NCBI RefSeq assembly: GCF_008831285.2
Contig: NC_045146.1
Location: 19,979,289 to 20,043,288 of the forward strand
Direction: 5' to 3'
DNA length: 64,000 nt
Source: Nymphaea colorata
Taxonomy: Eukaryota; Streptophyta; Magnoliopsida; Nymphaeales; Nymphaeaceae
In this document: positions 1 through 11,830 of the stretch, piece after piece
Layout of the letters: each line of letters opens with the position of its first letter
Numbering within the stretch: the stretch's first letter is position 1
The notes under the pieces: model-generated
The model's database searches: none
What the model saw: the letters and a program-made list of their open reading frames with translations, nothing else
Told to the model about the DNA's origin: nothing
Translations under genes and position numbers: made by a program

Positions 1-301
1 AGACCTCATTATAGCTTTGCCTGGTTGGTGGATCTACCACGTAGAACACCATGGTGCGTTTTGCTCGCTATAAAAGAGAGACTCTTCTTCACTCAAGAAA
101 GACTACAGAATTGGGTTTTCGTTTAGCCTCTCGTCGTAGAATGTGTAAATTGGACTTGAACGTGGACCTGAAATGTACATGGTAGCATCATTTGTACCAG
201 GAAAAGAAGAATTTCAAGCCAACTATTTTACTTCCGATAAAAAATTAATTGAATCATTCCTTGACTAGGATACACTACCAAGCCAAGCAAGAAAACTCAT
301 T

Positions 302-375
302 GAAATTTATATATAGATCTCACTTGAATATAATATATCGAAATTATATATAGATCTCACTTGAATATAATATAC
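302..375. repeat. two-copy tandem repeat, ~37-bp unit
   Basis: The unit at 302-339 is repeated at 340-375 with only a small indel; both contain TATATAGATCTCACTTGAAT. It is a direct tandem duplication seen by eye. Confidence 0.85.
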
Positions 376-1222
376 TAAAATCAGATATCGGACTGTTTGA
401 TCACTTCATATATCTACGTGCAACCCAGCGTATTTTTGAGCCATACTAGAAGCAGTGGTATTCTTCTCTTGGAAGGTTCTTATGTCTACTCTTGCCATGA
501 TGCACGACTCATCTGGCTTGGCCTACAACCGTTGCCTTGGTTCAAATAATGGGCACAATTCTTGGAACAAAGAATGGACGGGATTCCATAGGCCTTGATG
601 AGGAAGAATACATTCTATATGCATAAAGCTTTCCACTTCTGAGGTTTTGGTCTGAATGCTCGTGTGGCTTAGAGAAGTAGAAAAACTAGGTCACATACAC
701 AGCTATTATGAGATGAATACCTAATATGTTTATTGGCAAGTGAGAATTCCTTTAATACAATAAAGCACCATGGAGATCGTTAATGCGAATCCTTCATACC
801 CCTCGTGATTAGGCAAGAAGCCAGTAACAACGTCCATCAACTTTTATCGCTTATTAAATTGCTTTGAAGGGCCGATAGGTGCCTAAAATTATCAGACGAT
901 AGTCCTCCGACCGTGGTGATCCAAAGCTGAAGATTCTGGCAATCACGTAAACGTTTGTACTAAATGCACTTACGGAAACACACGACATCCTTTCAAGGTT
1001 AGTTCTAGATGGTAATGTCTTCCAGCAACCAAGATGGTAAGAATAGAAAAAGAAAAGTTGTTGACAAAAATACCCAATAATGCTACACCGGCTGAAGCAG
1101 CATTTAACAAATGGGCACTGTGGGTTGCCCTTCAATGTTACTGCTTAGTGTCGAACATTATTTAGGTAAAAACAAGATAAACGAAGTGGAATAAACTACA
1201 AAGACAGAATATCCATAAGGTG

Positions 1223-1225
<3 letters not shown>

Positions 1226-1264
<39 letters not shown>
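1226..1264. repeat. (AT)n microsatellite
   Basis: Uninterrupted AT dinucleotides for about 39 bases, in the 3' flank of the BASS gene. Confidence 0.95.
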
Positions 1265-1266
<2 letters not shown>

Positions 1267-1468
1267 GTGAGACTGAGGATTGAGGAGGATGTCATACAGA
1301 TGGAGAAAAGACAGCGGGGACCATGCCTTTAGTCTCCGATGCAACTGCAGGTGACCCTTAGAGACAGGAAAATCAATGTATAAGACCCAACAAGGAAGCA
1401 AGCAGCAGTAGCCAAGTAGATCTCCGCACAAGCCCAGACGATGATTCCAAAGCATTGGAGCAATATGT

Positions 1469-1709
1469 CTAAGAAGGTCGCTGTCTTTTCTTAGCCCAAA
1501 CAGTGACCAGCAAAAATCCCATCAAAGACATGATAACAACCTGTAATTAACACACTGCGTCAAACTTTTTAATGAACAAGAGACTTCAAGAACCAGACCA
1601 CTAAACGGGACCGAGAGTGAAACCAGGTGAACCCTCATCACCATGCCTAGCAAGGCAAACCCTATGAGATGGCAGCCTTGGTTGAGAGTCCTCATTTTCA
1701 CACCCTAAG

Positions 1710-1745
<36 letters not shown>

Positions 1746-4700
1746 GTATGGCAAGTTATGTAGACCAAACTCCAATAATTGAAGTTTCGGTTAGAGGGAA
1801 CTCGACATAATCACGTTTCGACTTAAGTTTCTGAAGAAGTGCATCCGCCAAGCCTGAGAGAGTCAGACTTGAGTCCAATAGAAGGAGCCCAAAAATTTGA
1901 CGCAGGGGTACACCTTCTTGACATAGCGATGCATATAGTTGAAATGTGGTTCTTCAGTTATGGTATTTTTTCAGCACTGACCTATTTCCAGGTGTATTTA
2001 ACTGGCCCAAAACCTAACCCATTTATATCTCCAGGGCTTGGCACGGTCTGCTGCAACCTTAAGGATTTCCCCAAGGTTTACACGTTTCCCTCAATGCATT
2101 CTGAACATGATCATTCTTTCATAACTTTCTAATTAGCAAGGTTATCCTCTTCGAAGGTAAGCTAGCCCCTTTCTGCCAAGCGTACCAAAGATTTATGTCA
2201 CTACTTTGACATGCCGATATTGGACAAGAGAGAGAGGGAGAGAGATTTTATACTGATATTGCTGGTGGCACCCCCACAAGAGGATCCTGGAAAAATTTGT
2301 TGGCTAATGCAAGGGCAAGTAGGCTGCTCTGCATCCCTGTAAAGGAAAGATTAATCAAATTTAACTCTTAGATACCTAGCACATAAGCAACACAAGAATT
2401 TGCTAACCTGTCTCAAATGACATGGTTCTTCGAAGTGCTGCCACGTCTGGTGCTTTATGGAATGCTAAATCGGTTAGAACATACCCAGAAATGAAAGCTG
2501 AAGCGTGAAATCCAACTATAAGCAATAAAACCACCATCCCGAAAGGAGAAAGAATGGACTTTATATTTATGGCCAAGGGTGAACCAACACAGAGAGCTGT
2601 TACAAGGACGGAAAGAAAAGGCAGAAATGGCCGAATTGTAGAACAGACCCCCGGAATGAACCTTGCAACCAAATGAAGAAAGAGGAATCTCATTAGAAAA
2701 TATGTTCGGCCCCGCTCCTGTTATGAGGAAGTTTTTCTAGACAAAATTGAAAGATCCAAAATCACACCACAAACAATGAATGATTTGCAAAATGAAGTAT
2801 GCTTCTCTTGTAAATATTTTTGAGGTCTGTGCTCGAGTACTGATTTGAGGCAGCTCCTTACTTACCCCACCCCACACCCCGCTACAAAACCCCCTTAACA
2901 GCGCTGGTTTTTGCTTGCTTACCCTTTTCCTTTGTTCTTTTGTAGTCAGGCTTATGTTCCAACAATCTATTGGACTTTTGCGACGCTATCAATCTATTCT
3001 CTCTCACACCACAAACAATGAAAAAGATGATTGCAATGGCCATGGAAGTAAGGTTGAAGAAATTACCTATTTAAAAGTAGCCCTGCCGCGATAGGTGCAA
3101 CCACAATTTGGATAATACTGGACATCATTCCTTTTACATCCACTGGCAACCGCTTCCCTATAAGTAACAGGGATAAAATTGGGGTGATGAGAACCGCGGT
3201 AGCAGTTGAGATAGATGTCATAACTATGCTTAAGGGAGCCATAGATGGGTCTGTAAGAAATGTAGCATAATTAGAAAGTTGTGCACCACTAACACAAGAT
3301 ACTAACATAATTCCTGCACCTGCAATATATCAACACAACTGTTTAGGTTCTACAAATTCCAAAGATGGAAACAAATATGATAATCTGAGTATAATCACCT
3401 ATGGGGTCTGGGAGATGGAAAATGCCGACTGCCATGGTCCCAAAAAGGTAACCAAGAGTAGGTTTGACAATAAACTGTCCAGCATATCCAGCTGCAATAG
3501 CAGCTGGCCTTGCAATTGCATCAATGAAATCCTTTGCACTAGAATTGACTCCAACGGCAAACATCAAAAATCCCAGAGCTGGAGCATAGTATCTAAACGT
3601 TGGTATACAGGACTAATCAACAAATTGAGCATTGACAGTTCACATCTTTGTGTAGATACAAAATACATACGACTTAAGAGAGATTTAACGTAAGTAATTT
3701 CAAGCTAGGTAAACATGACATGTTCTTTCTATTCTTTATATATCTAATAGAAGGAGAGACTTCTCCTATGAAATAGTTTATCATTATCATGATTTGTTAC
3801 CCCATTTAACATAAAAGCAGTTTAATCATGACCATGCATCTATGTTTTAATTCTCATCCTAAAGTACAAAATCTTCACTTTTAGATAGTGCTATTAAAAC
3901 TCCAAGTAGAAAGTTTATGTGGTGATAATGAAAATAATTCTTCAAGTCGGTGCCCTGTGCAATGCATGATTCACAACCCATGATTAAATATAGTAAATCA
4001 GTAAAGAATGCTTTGTCAACCGTTTCTAAAGTCTAGAGTTAAAATTATGATATTTCAGCATTAAAGTTGACAATAATTTTCACAAAGGGTACAACTTGGT
4101 ATCCTACATGTTGAGAAGTTTGCTATTTGCTCCAAATGCTTTCAGAGTGCAAACCCCTGTGTTATGTTAAATGCCATAATCAAATGTGATAAATTGTACC
4201 AAAACAAGTGGTGCATCCTTCCAAACAACGTACCATTTGGTATTAGATGGCCATTTCACAGAATTCTAACAACAGTAGAAAGTTGCGAGCCAATTATGCG
4301 TAAGTCATAATGAAGACCAAGACTGACATACAAATAAAAAATAAGATCCTCTCGAGGGCAAGAAGCATCGTTAGCAACAAGGTCACGAAGCAACTAACAA
4401 GAGATATCTTCGTAACACGGTTACAGCATGTCACTCCAACCGATCACATAATGTTGTAATTTGACTGTAGATGGTTAGACAAAAAGCCAAAGATAAGGAC
4501 GTGAACATAAGAGGAAAACCCGCAAACGGATGTCTGACTGACCATTACCTGGTGGTAAACCATGTGAAAGAAGGTGGATACACAAGTGCCAAAAATGTGC
4601 TCGCTACAACAGCATGAGGCAGATAGGAATTCGCAGTTTTTAAGACTTCTAGAACATGAAGCTCGCTTTTATCGATCTGCGGCAAAAAAGTAAGTGGTAT

Positions 4701-6364
4701 ATAATGTTCATACGTTATCATTCAAGTTTACAGAGATTATACTGGTAACCGACTTAATGACAATTCCACATTTTGACTGGGGAAGAAAGGCACTGCACAA
4801 ATCCGCAAAGTACGTGTAGAGAAAATAACTCGACGGAACAAGTACAAAAAGGCAACAAGTATGTATCTGAAACTTGAGATTTCTTTGTCGTGCATCATTT
4901 TCTACTTGGGTGCCCCAATATAAGTACAAGGGGCCATCTTCTTGACAGAACGTTCCATGACCAGAAGGAAATTGCAGCCTCTCATTGGTCTGGCAACAGC
5001 ATAAATCGTAGTAAAAAGACAAGTGCTTGGTCGCACAAGAAAGCGTTTGCGAGTGAAATTTCCCACTCGTTGACTTGGAAAATGATTCATAGACCTTCCA
5101 GTGGAATTGAAAAAAAAAAAAAAACAGAACTTGTCCAGCAGGAGTCAGAGAAAAGCGGCATTAAGTACAAAATCCTACTCGTGCAGCAGAATGGACAAAA
5201 AGTAAAAAATTAAATCTTTTTTATATAATAAGAACGATCTCGTGAAATTTTGTAATCATAATTTACAAAAACAGCTAATATTTTGACTTAAATTCAGAAA
5301 ACTTCCTATTGTTTAAATTTACAAGGAGGCGCCTGATGTAAATAACTAATTCACATGCAACTGCATCTCCAGATCTCCTAACTTGAATGGCTTTATTGTT
5401 GATCATAATCCATACAATGGTGAAATTGCCCCTCACGAAAGTCCGCCCCCTCCCGTACCGCTTTCTTGACAGAAAGGCTTTCCTTTCTGCCATGAAAACC
5501 TAGGATAGCTTCCGAAGAAATCTAAATTAAAAACTTTTTTTTTTTTTTTTTTTGCATTTGGCAATGAAGCCGTCTGCAAATTACCTCATTAACCTAGCGG
5601 AGCAGGCGATGAGTGGACTTTCTAACTCAGACGGCTGTTTGTATGTAAATCTGGCTCTTTCTGTAGATTATTGCCAGTATATGCTATTTACCAGCATGGT
5701 CGCGGCATGCTGCCGAGACAGGCTTTGGGGGCTTGAGAACCTGTTTCGTGGAGCCAGAAAGAAGGTCACGGAAAGAAACAGGCGGGGTGGGCAGTTTTTA
5801 CCTGAGAAGGGAGAGAAGGTTCCGCCGGCATCGGCATCCCATCCGACGTTGGAGAAAAATCGAACCCCTTCTCTGGTCGACATCTCATGGACAGCCCAAC
5901 CCCCTTCCCTACAATCCAAGCCGACCTTTAATCCGTAGATCCCCAATCATCATTTCGCCCTACACGGAGAAAAGGGAGGAAGCAAAAGCAAACGGAACAG
6001 AATTTAGAAGAACAACTTACGAAATTGAGACAGGAAGGGAGACGCAGCATCGCCTTCAGGAAAGAAGAAGAAATGGAAACAGAAAAATAGGGTATTAGTA
6101 AACATGCAGAGAAAAAGCGAGAGAGCAATTAACATATAACATGATAACAGTAGCAGTTGTATTTTAACAACCTAATGAGGAGAGGAAAGGCTTGCGGCAT
6201 GGGCGGGCAGTGGAGAGGAAGGAAGTAGGTCGTGGAGATCGGATTGGAGACGACGGCGTCGCCCAATGCGAAATCGGATTCCCGAGACAAGCGGCGATAC
6301 CCATCCGCAACCAAACTGAGAAAGATGCAGAAAGAAGAAGAAAAGCGCCACGGGCAGGGAACAT
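1469..6364 (-). CDS. BASS5/6: Plastid BASS-family sodium/metabolite cotransporter (BASS5/BASS6 type)
   Basis: Nine coding exons on the minus strand: 6172-6364, 6021-6053, 5802-5908, 4549-4676, 3399-3592, 3067-3319, 2408-2661, 2254-2336, 1469-1540. All junctions are GT-AG and all phases join, giving about 438 residues (about 418 if the second ATG at 6304 is used). The first three exons encode a Ser/Arg/Pro-rich chloroplast transit-like leader. The mature part shows BASS signatures: PPSFTWFTTRYYAPALGFLM, MFAVGVNSS, GAQLSNYATFLTDP, LSIVMTSIS, GKRLPVDVKGM, PLAINIKSILSPFG, SFETGMQSSLLALALA and DPLVGVPPAIS, plus about nine to ten hydrophobic segments. The family moves organic anions with sodium across the plastid inner envelope; Arabidopsis BASS5 serves 2-keto acids in glucosinolate synthesis, but the substrate here is unknown. 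The 33-bp second exon and the N-terminal exons rest on splice signals and phase only. Other BASS members (for example BASS3) cannot be fully excluded. Confidence 0.9.
1713..1741. repeat. (CT)n microsatellite in BASS intron
   Basis: A CT run of about 29 bases in the last intron of the BASS gene (between exons 2254-2336 and 1469-1540). Confidence 0.95.
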
Positions 6365-8950
6365 AACTCGTTTATTCAGGGGCGCCCTATCCTCCGACGT
6401 GGCGGATCTTTTCTGCCCTTTTCCGGCGGAGGAAGGAGAGGGGCTGCATTTTTGGCGGACGTACGTCGGTATCTCGGTGTCTTGTTTTGCTTCTCGGGTT
6501 TGACTTTACTTTCGTTTCATTTAGAAGACAAGGCTTCGTTTAAAGGAAAGGATTTGCCTTCACCAATCACCCTTAGTTGTTACTCCTGCGTATTATAAAT
6601 CAAGCAAACCTCCGTGGCAATTTATGTTACTGCAAGGAGTAGTTCCATGAAACGAATAAGCAGGCTTGTGTGTGTGATTTTCTCTCCTTTCCACACTTCC
6701 CCTTTAGGAGGTTAACTAAACCCCTCAGGGTTGAGGAAAGCTCAAGCTGCAAAAGTACCAAGGATAGCCTCTCCATGTGGCAGTGGTACACCATCTGTGA
6801 TCATAGAGTTAAATAAATAATTGTTTTTCCTTATTAAGGTTAATAGATACATATAAGTCTTTGCCGAAATCAGGCCAGATGAAAAACTCGGTCAAGAAAA
6901 TGGCAAGAACAAGTTGGAACTTAATCCAGGGAGTTCACTTAACAACACCAGTTACGTTGCCTTGTTTTCACCCGCGCATGCTTAGATAATAGGTCCATCT
7001 TCGAGGGAAATATCAGACTCTAAGTTCCGATGCAAGCTTGAACGTTAGGCCTTCCAACCTTCATTAATAACGGGCTGAACAGCTGTACAAACATAGCTTC
7101 TGCTCACCAGCTCCATCTAGCAAAAGGACGTGCAATGCACCAGAAAATACCATCGCACAAAAAGAAGACGTCACGATACACGTTACTCTAAGTTGGTTTT
7201 TGTTTTTCTTATTATATATGCTTCTTACATGATTGATTTGTAATTTCATTGTGCTACGATCTGGGGCCTCCACCAACCCTAAAAATACATGACATGTATA
7301 CATGAACAAGGAGTTGCTGACTTGAACAAATCTTTCACTTTTTCTCAGTTTGGCCACTATCTACGCATCACATAGTATTACTGTCTAACCCATTTAGCAC
7401 TGTTGTTACAGTTTCTGCTGCTGCTTTACAACCATTCACGGCGGGAGCTGCGAATTCCTAATTTTTCAGGTGGAAGGGACGGCTGAAACTTCACCCACCC
7501 GTACATCTTAAATCAAACTGGAAAAAATTTCTTTGGTTGCTGCTTACTATTAAAAAAAAGAAAAGAAAAGAAACCCAGTTTATTTTCGTTAGTAATATAT
7601 ACGTCTCACAACCTTATAATTTTCCCAAGTTCAAATCTCAACACAAAATTGTGCTCGTGCATGTCTTCATCTTTCTTTGTGGTTCCCCATAGTCCAGTAG
7701 CGGGTTCAATTAGATACATCAAGTAAAATTTGCACCAACTTTTTTTTTTTTTTATTTCTAAGGTTACTTAGAAAATAGGGAATTTTCCGATAATCTCCTC
7801 AACTAGAGAAATCAACCTTCATCGCAGTGAGCGTACACCGGTCTCAAACTTTTGGACCTTTGGTCCCAATCAACTATAAGCAGCTAATCAAAGTATTCCC
7901 AGATGAGGCGATCGTGTTAATATATATAAGACGGTCGCAACATTTATCGTCGGAAGTACAATTGGCAGACACAAAGCAAATACATTTAAGTTTCTTGCTG
8001 TGATAAAGATGTTAATCACATGAACGAATTTATTTGACTCGTTGAAAAAGAGAGAGATACGTCCGCCGCCTAATGTCCACAATAGTCGGAGAGTTTGGTT
8101 TTTGAAGTTGGCTGCAATCATTTTACGAAAGAGCTCCATGCATGATTCATGCTAATTCGACCCGCATGGGTGAAGTTAGGGCATCTTAATGTTGGTATTC
8201 ATGAACGTCTAATTTTGTGCCCATGGTATTCTCTTTCGGACCCTATATACGCTTCACGTAAACGGACCGACTGGGAATTGTGTGTAGTGCCTACAACATT
8301 GTTGAAAACTTGTCTCAGTAATTGGAAAATCAGCTAGACATACCAGAAATTTATATGCTCACCTCACCTCATAGTTAGTTTCAGTTTGGACTCCAAATGT
8401 ATACGACTGGTGGTATGAGACATGGGTCTCTGAATCCTTCATGAGTTTTGAATGTCATTCACGTAACGATAATGATCACTAGGCCAATTATTTTGAGATG
8501 TTACAATAAAATCTTGTTTCAAACTAGTGCATCATATTGCTGAGTACTTGATAAGATAAACGGATATATAAGAGTATTTTCTCTCTACTCTTGATCACCA
8601 TTAAGAGAAATTTGAAAGACTGCTTGTTACTTTCCCGAGCATGCGGTGATTTTCATCCTGCTGTTCCTTTATATGCATCACGGCAAGATGCCTGATTAAG
8701 ATGGGCCAACTCCTCTGTTGTCGTAACTCATAAGCATCTTGAGCAGAGTTCTTCAGTGCATGTTTATGTAATTGGACTTGCAATAAGATGTGACATGGTA
8801 TACCGCGAACTGTCTTCTCTCAACAAGCATGAAAGAAAAGGTGACTCGTTATTTTATTCCGGTTTTAAAAAAAATGATGACGACCTAGCTAGCCATTTAA
8901 TAGTTTCTCATTGTCATCATCACGTTTTGTTAAAATTGGGTTTTTCTATG

Positions 8951-9056
8951 TTATCTAACATTAAAAAAAAAGCTGTCTAACATTTTTTTTTTTTAAAAAA
9001 AGGCTGTCTAACATTTTTTTTTTAAAAAAGGGCTGTCTAACATTTAAAAAAAAATG
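8951..9056. repeat. 3-4 copy tandem repeat, ~30-bp unit
   Basis: The word CTGTCTAACATT followed by T and A homopolymers occurs three times, starting near 8972, 9004 and 9033, preceded by a weaker copy near 8953. The units differ mainly in homopolymer length, as expected from replication slippage. Confidence 0.85.
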
Positions 9057-9579
9057 TGAGGGAGCATTTGGATGGCTTTCAAAAGATTTTGGTTTTGTAA
9101 AAACTTTGTTAAATTAGTTTGGATATTTAGATGACAAACCAAAAATTTGGTTTAAAGACAAAAATGCATTTAAACTGAATAAATATGAAGATGATATAAA
9201 GGCTCGTAGGCCCCCTTTATTTCCTTACCTTTGGAGTCTTACACCATGTGATAGCAACAATATACCTTACAAATTGGATATTGTGCCTCATCACTTAAAA
9301 CACATACACATGACACTCACAAAAATCAAACTAAAGACATGTCGTAAACAATCCCCTACTCCAATCAATAAAACGGCATCAACATGTGTTGATTATGATA
9401 TTACAGTTAATGACACAGTTAATCTTTTGTTATTGTGGATGGCAAGTGCTTTCGGACATCTTAATAATTAAGGATGATAATATATATGTATATATATATA
9501 AAAGAGATGCGTCAGTGAAAATTAACCCTCTGCAGACGCCTCCATCGGTGGATGGCAATGCCCCCAATCATGTGCTTTA

Positions 9580-9713
9580 TAAGTGTTGGCTGTTGGTTTT
9601 TGGGCAGCAGGATTGCGACAGACGCTTCTGTCTATCAAGACATTTGTAAGTGTTGGCTGTTGGTTTTTGGCCAGCAGAATTGCGACAGACACCTCTGTCT
9701 ATCAGACCGATTA
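9580..9713. repeat. two-copy tandem repeat, 67-bp unit
   Basis: Starting at 9580 and again at 9647 is a unit beginning TAAGTGTTGGCTGTTGGTTT and containing TTGCGACAGAC and TCTGTCTATCA. The two copies differ by a few substitutions. Confidence 0.88.
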
Positions 9714-10774
9714 CCAGGCGATACAGATATATAAATGGAGTTGCCCATTAAGACTTAGAATCTCACAAAATACCACCACCTCTTTTTTTTTAAAAAAAAA
9801 AAGAAAAAGAAAAAAAAAGCTGAAATATAGTAAGAAGTTATTGGCCGCTAGCCTTCCATTTGGCAGTTGGATTTTATCACTTTCTTTTTTATATGGAACG
9901 CTCAATTGTGATAAACTTAGTAATAATGAAAAAAAGAAAAACGAAACCCAATAGTTTGATTTGTCTCCCAAAAAAAAAAGATGGCGATGAGGTTCTAATA
10001 GATATCTGGATTACGTTAGCCTTTTTCTCTTCCTACGGGAAAAGGCTGTACAAATTTATCTTTTTTTTTTTTTTCCAGTGGGCTGTGGATGAGGGCCGCT
10101 TGTGGAGGGTGCGGAGGCACAACGACAACTGCGGCCAGCACTGCAATTTGATCGGCCCAACATGTTCCGTTCCGCGAGCTCCCTCCCTCCCTCCCATAAC
10201 TGGAAAATACGCTTTTGCTGTGCATGTTTGCCTGGATCTTCTTTATCAACCGCACCAAAAATTAAAAAGAGAGAGGGAGAGAAAGCGCATCTCCGCAAGA
10301 CCTCCGACCGAATCATATGTAGCCCACAGAACCATATGTCAGTTCAGTGAAATATGAGAGCAAGAGCAAAACCATGCGTCACAAGTCAACAATATAGTTT
10401 CATTTTTGATTTCTAAAAGAAATTTCCATCGAAGTAGAGAAAAGGTATGTTATAGGGCCTTCTGGTCAGCTGGGTTAGGTTTGTACCCCGTCGGTTCGAC
10501 TAGTGGGCAAACTTACGTTCTGTTTCACTTTTAATTAATGTAGAGAGAACAATATCAAGGCTACAACATTCCTTGACTTGAAGTAATGTTCTTTCTTCCA
10601 AAAGTTTATTAACGCCTGCATAAGCAAGCTCAACTTTAGTTCAATAATTCTAACTTGGCATATATTTATAAAATCATAAAGTTGAGGCCCACGATCTCGA
10701 GGTGGCCGCAGGTTGGGCTGGAGGCTGTTCGTCTCGAGAAAATGACCCACATCCATCGTCACTTGTATTTACGA

Positions 10775-10862
10775 TGAGCACAAAAGTTGTGCCTGTGAAA
10801 ACCTAAAGCCCACGATGCCATTTGAGCACAAAAGTTGTGCCTGTAAAAACCTAAAGCCCACA
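10775..10862. repeat. two-copy tandem repeat, 49-bp period
   Basis: GAGCACAAAAGTTGTGCCTG and the following AAAACCTAAAGCCCAC occur at 10775 and again at 10824. Each copy also holds the short palindrome GCACAAAAGTTGTGC, which could form a small hairpin. Confidence 0.88.
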
Positions 10863-11830
10863 GAGATAGGTAAGGGCGACGCCATGCTATAATACTGCGG
10901 CGCTGGAGGCGGTTGGCCATTGGCAAATCTTCTTCCTTTCCTTGAGTTGGATGGTATGGTTGGCCGCGATGGGCTGACCTGGGGCGCCGCTTTGCGGTCA
11001 ATCTAAACAAATTAAGAACACGCAAACAGCCCACATGATGTGCTCCCGGTTCGCGCCACGTGAACGCGCCAAAAGCAGACGGACCAAACCAGGGGCCGTC
11101 GACTCTTGTTGGCTTTTCTTACGATGCGCTGCGCTGCGCTGCCCTCCATTCGATCGATCGAGAGAGAAAGAGTATCCTCCCTTCCCCTGCTCCGAAATCG
11201 AAATGGAGGTCTCAGCATTGAAGGGGCAGTGAGGAGGGGCGTTCAGGACGACACGGTTCCGCCTGAAGGAGGCGTGAATCCATCAATCCCACTCCTGTCC
11301 TGACGACTCTTCTTCCTTCCCTCGTTTCCTCCATCCATCTTATTCTCAAACGATGAAAAGGACGTTTATTTTATGACTCTTTCAGCTACGGGCTTCCCCT
11401 TTTCTCTGTCCATTTTGACGTTCCGGTCCCACTTTCTGCGTCTCTCTTTTCACGTACCTTCTTGTTTGATTGGCTACATTTGAACTCCAACACGAGAAAG
11501 TAGGCCTCTCTCTCTCTCTCTCTCAAGTTGCTCGAATTGTGGCGTACTAGTTCTTTGGTCTGCAGGAGGGATGGAGCACAACAAAAAAAGTTAGCATCTT
11601 TTGTGAGGCCTTGTACCTTGTGAAAAATGTATCTCAGGCGTTTCATGTGTGTCCAAGCCTTGATCATTAATGACGAGATTTATGATCCTTGAATGCTTGA
11701 TTTTGTTATGCGCGGAGGTATTTGCTGGTTTTCTCCTCCCGCCCACTGCATGGGATTAATGGACGATTTCTTTTGCCGTTCGTTCCGTTTGCGTTCGTAA
11801 CGGCCCTGTGGTTTCTTCCGTGAATCGGCC

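Larger units (their letters stand above)
1..1468. other. 3' flank of the BASS gene, no recognised gene
   Basis: No coding region was recognised here. The stretch contains a two-copy 36-38 bp tandem repeat (302-375) and an AT-dinucleotide run (1226-1264). The last few hundred bases before 1469 are probably 3' untranslated sequence of the minus-strand BASS gene. Short open frames here show no family motif. Confidence 0.5.
6365..11830. other. Intergenic region with small tandem duplications
   Basis: About 5.5 kb between the BASS and TVP38 genes, which are transcribed away from each other, so both promoters lie here. No open frame shows a family motif. It contains three small tandem duplications (8951-9056, 9580-9713, 10775-10862) and many homopolymer A/T runs. 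The end nearest 11.8 kb is more GC-rich and includes a CT run near 11505-11524, compatible with a promoter and 5' untranslated leader of the TVP38 gene. Confidence 0.6.

Noticed and set aside
5552-6098. Plus-strand open frames of 128 and 121 codons
   Set aside because: They are antisense to BASS exons 2 and 3, whose splice sites and phases join to the conserved core.
9860-10357. 165-codon plus-strand open frame in the intergenic region
   Set aside because: It contains lysine and phenylalanine homopolymers from A/T runs and no recognisable domain.
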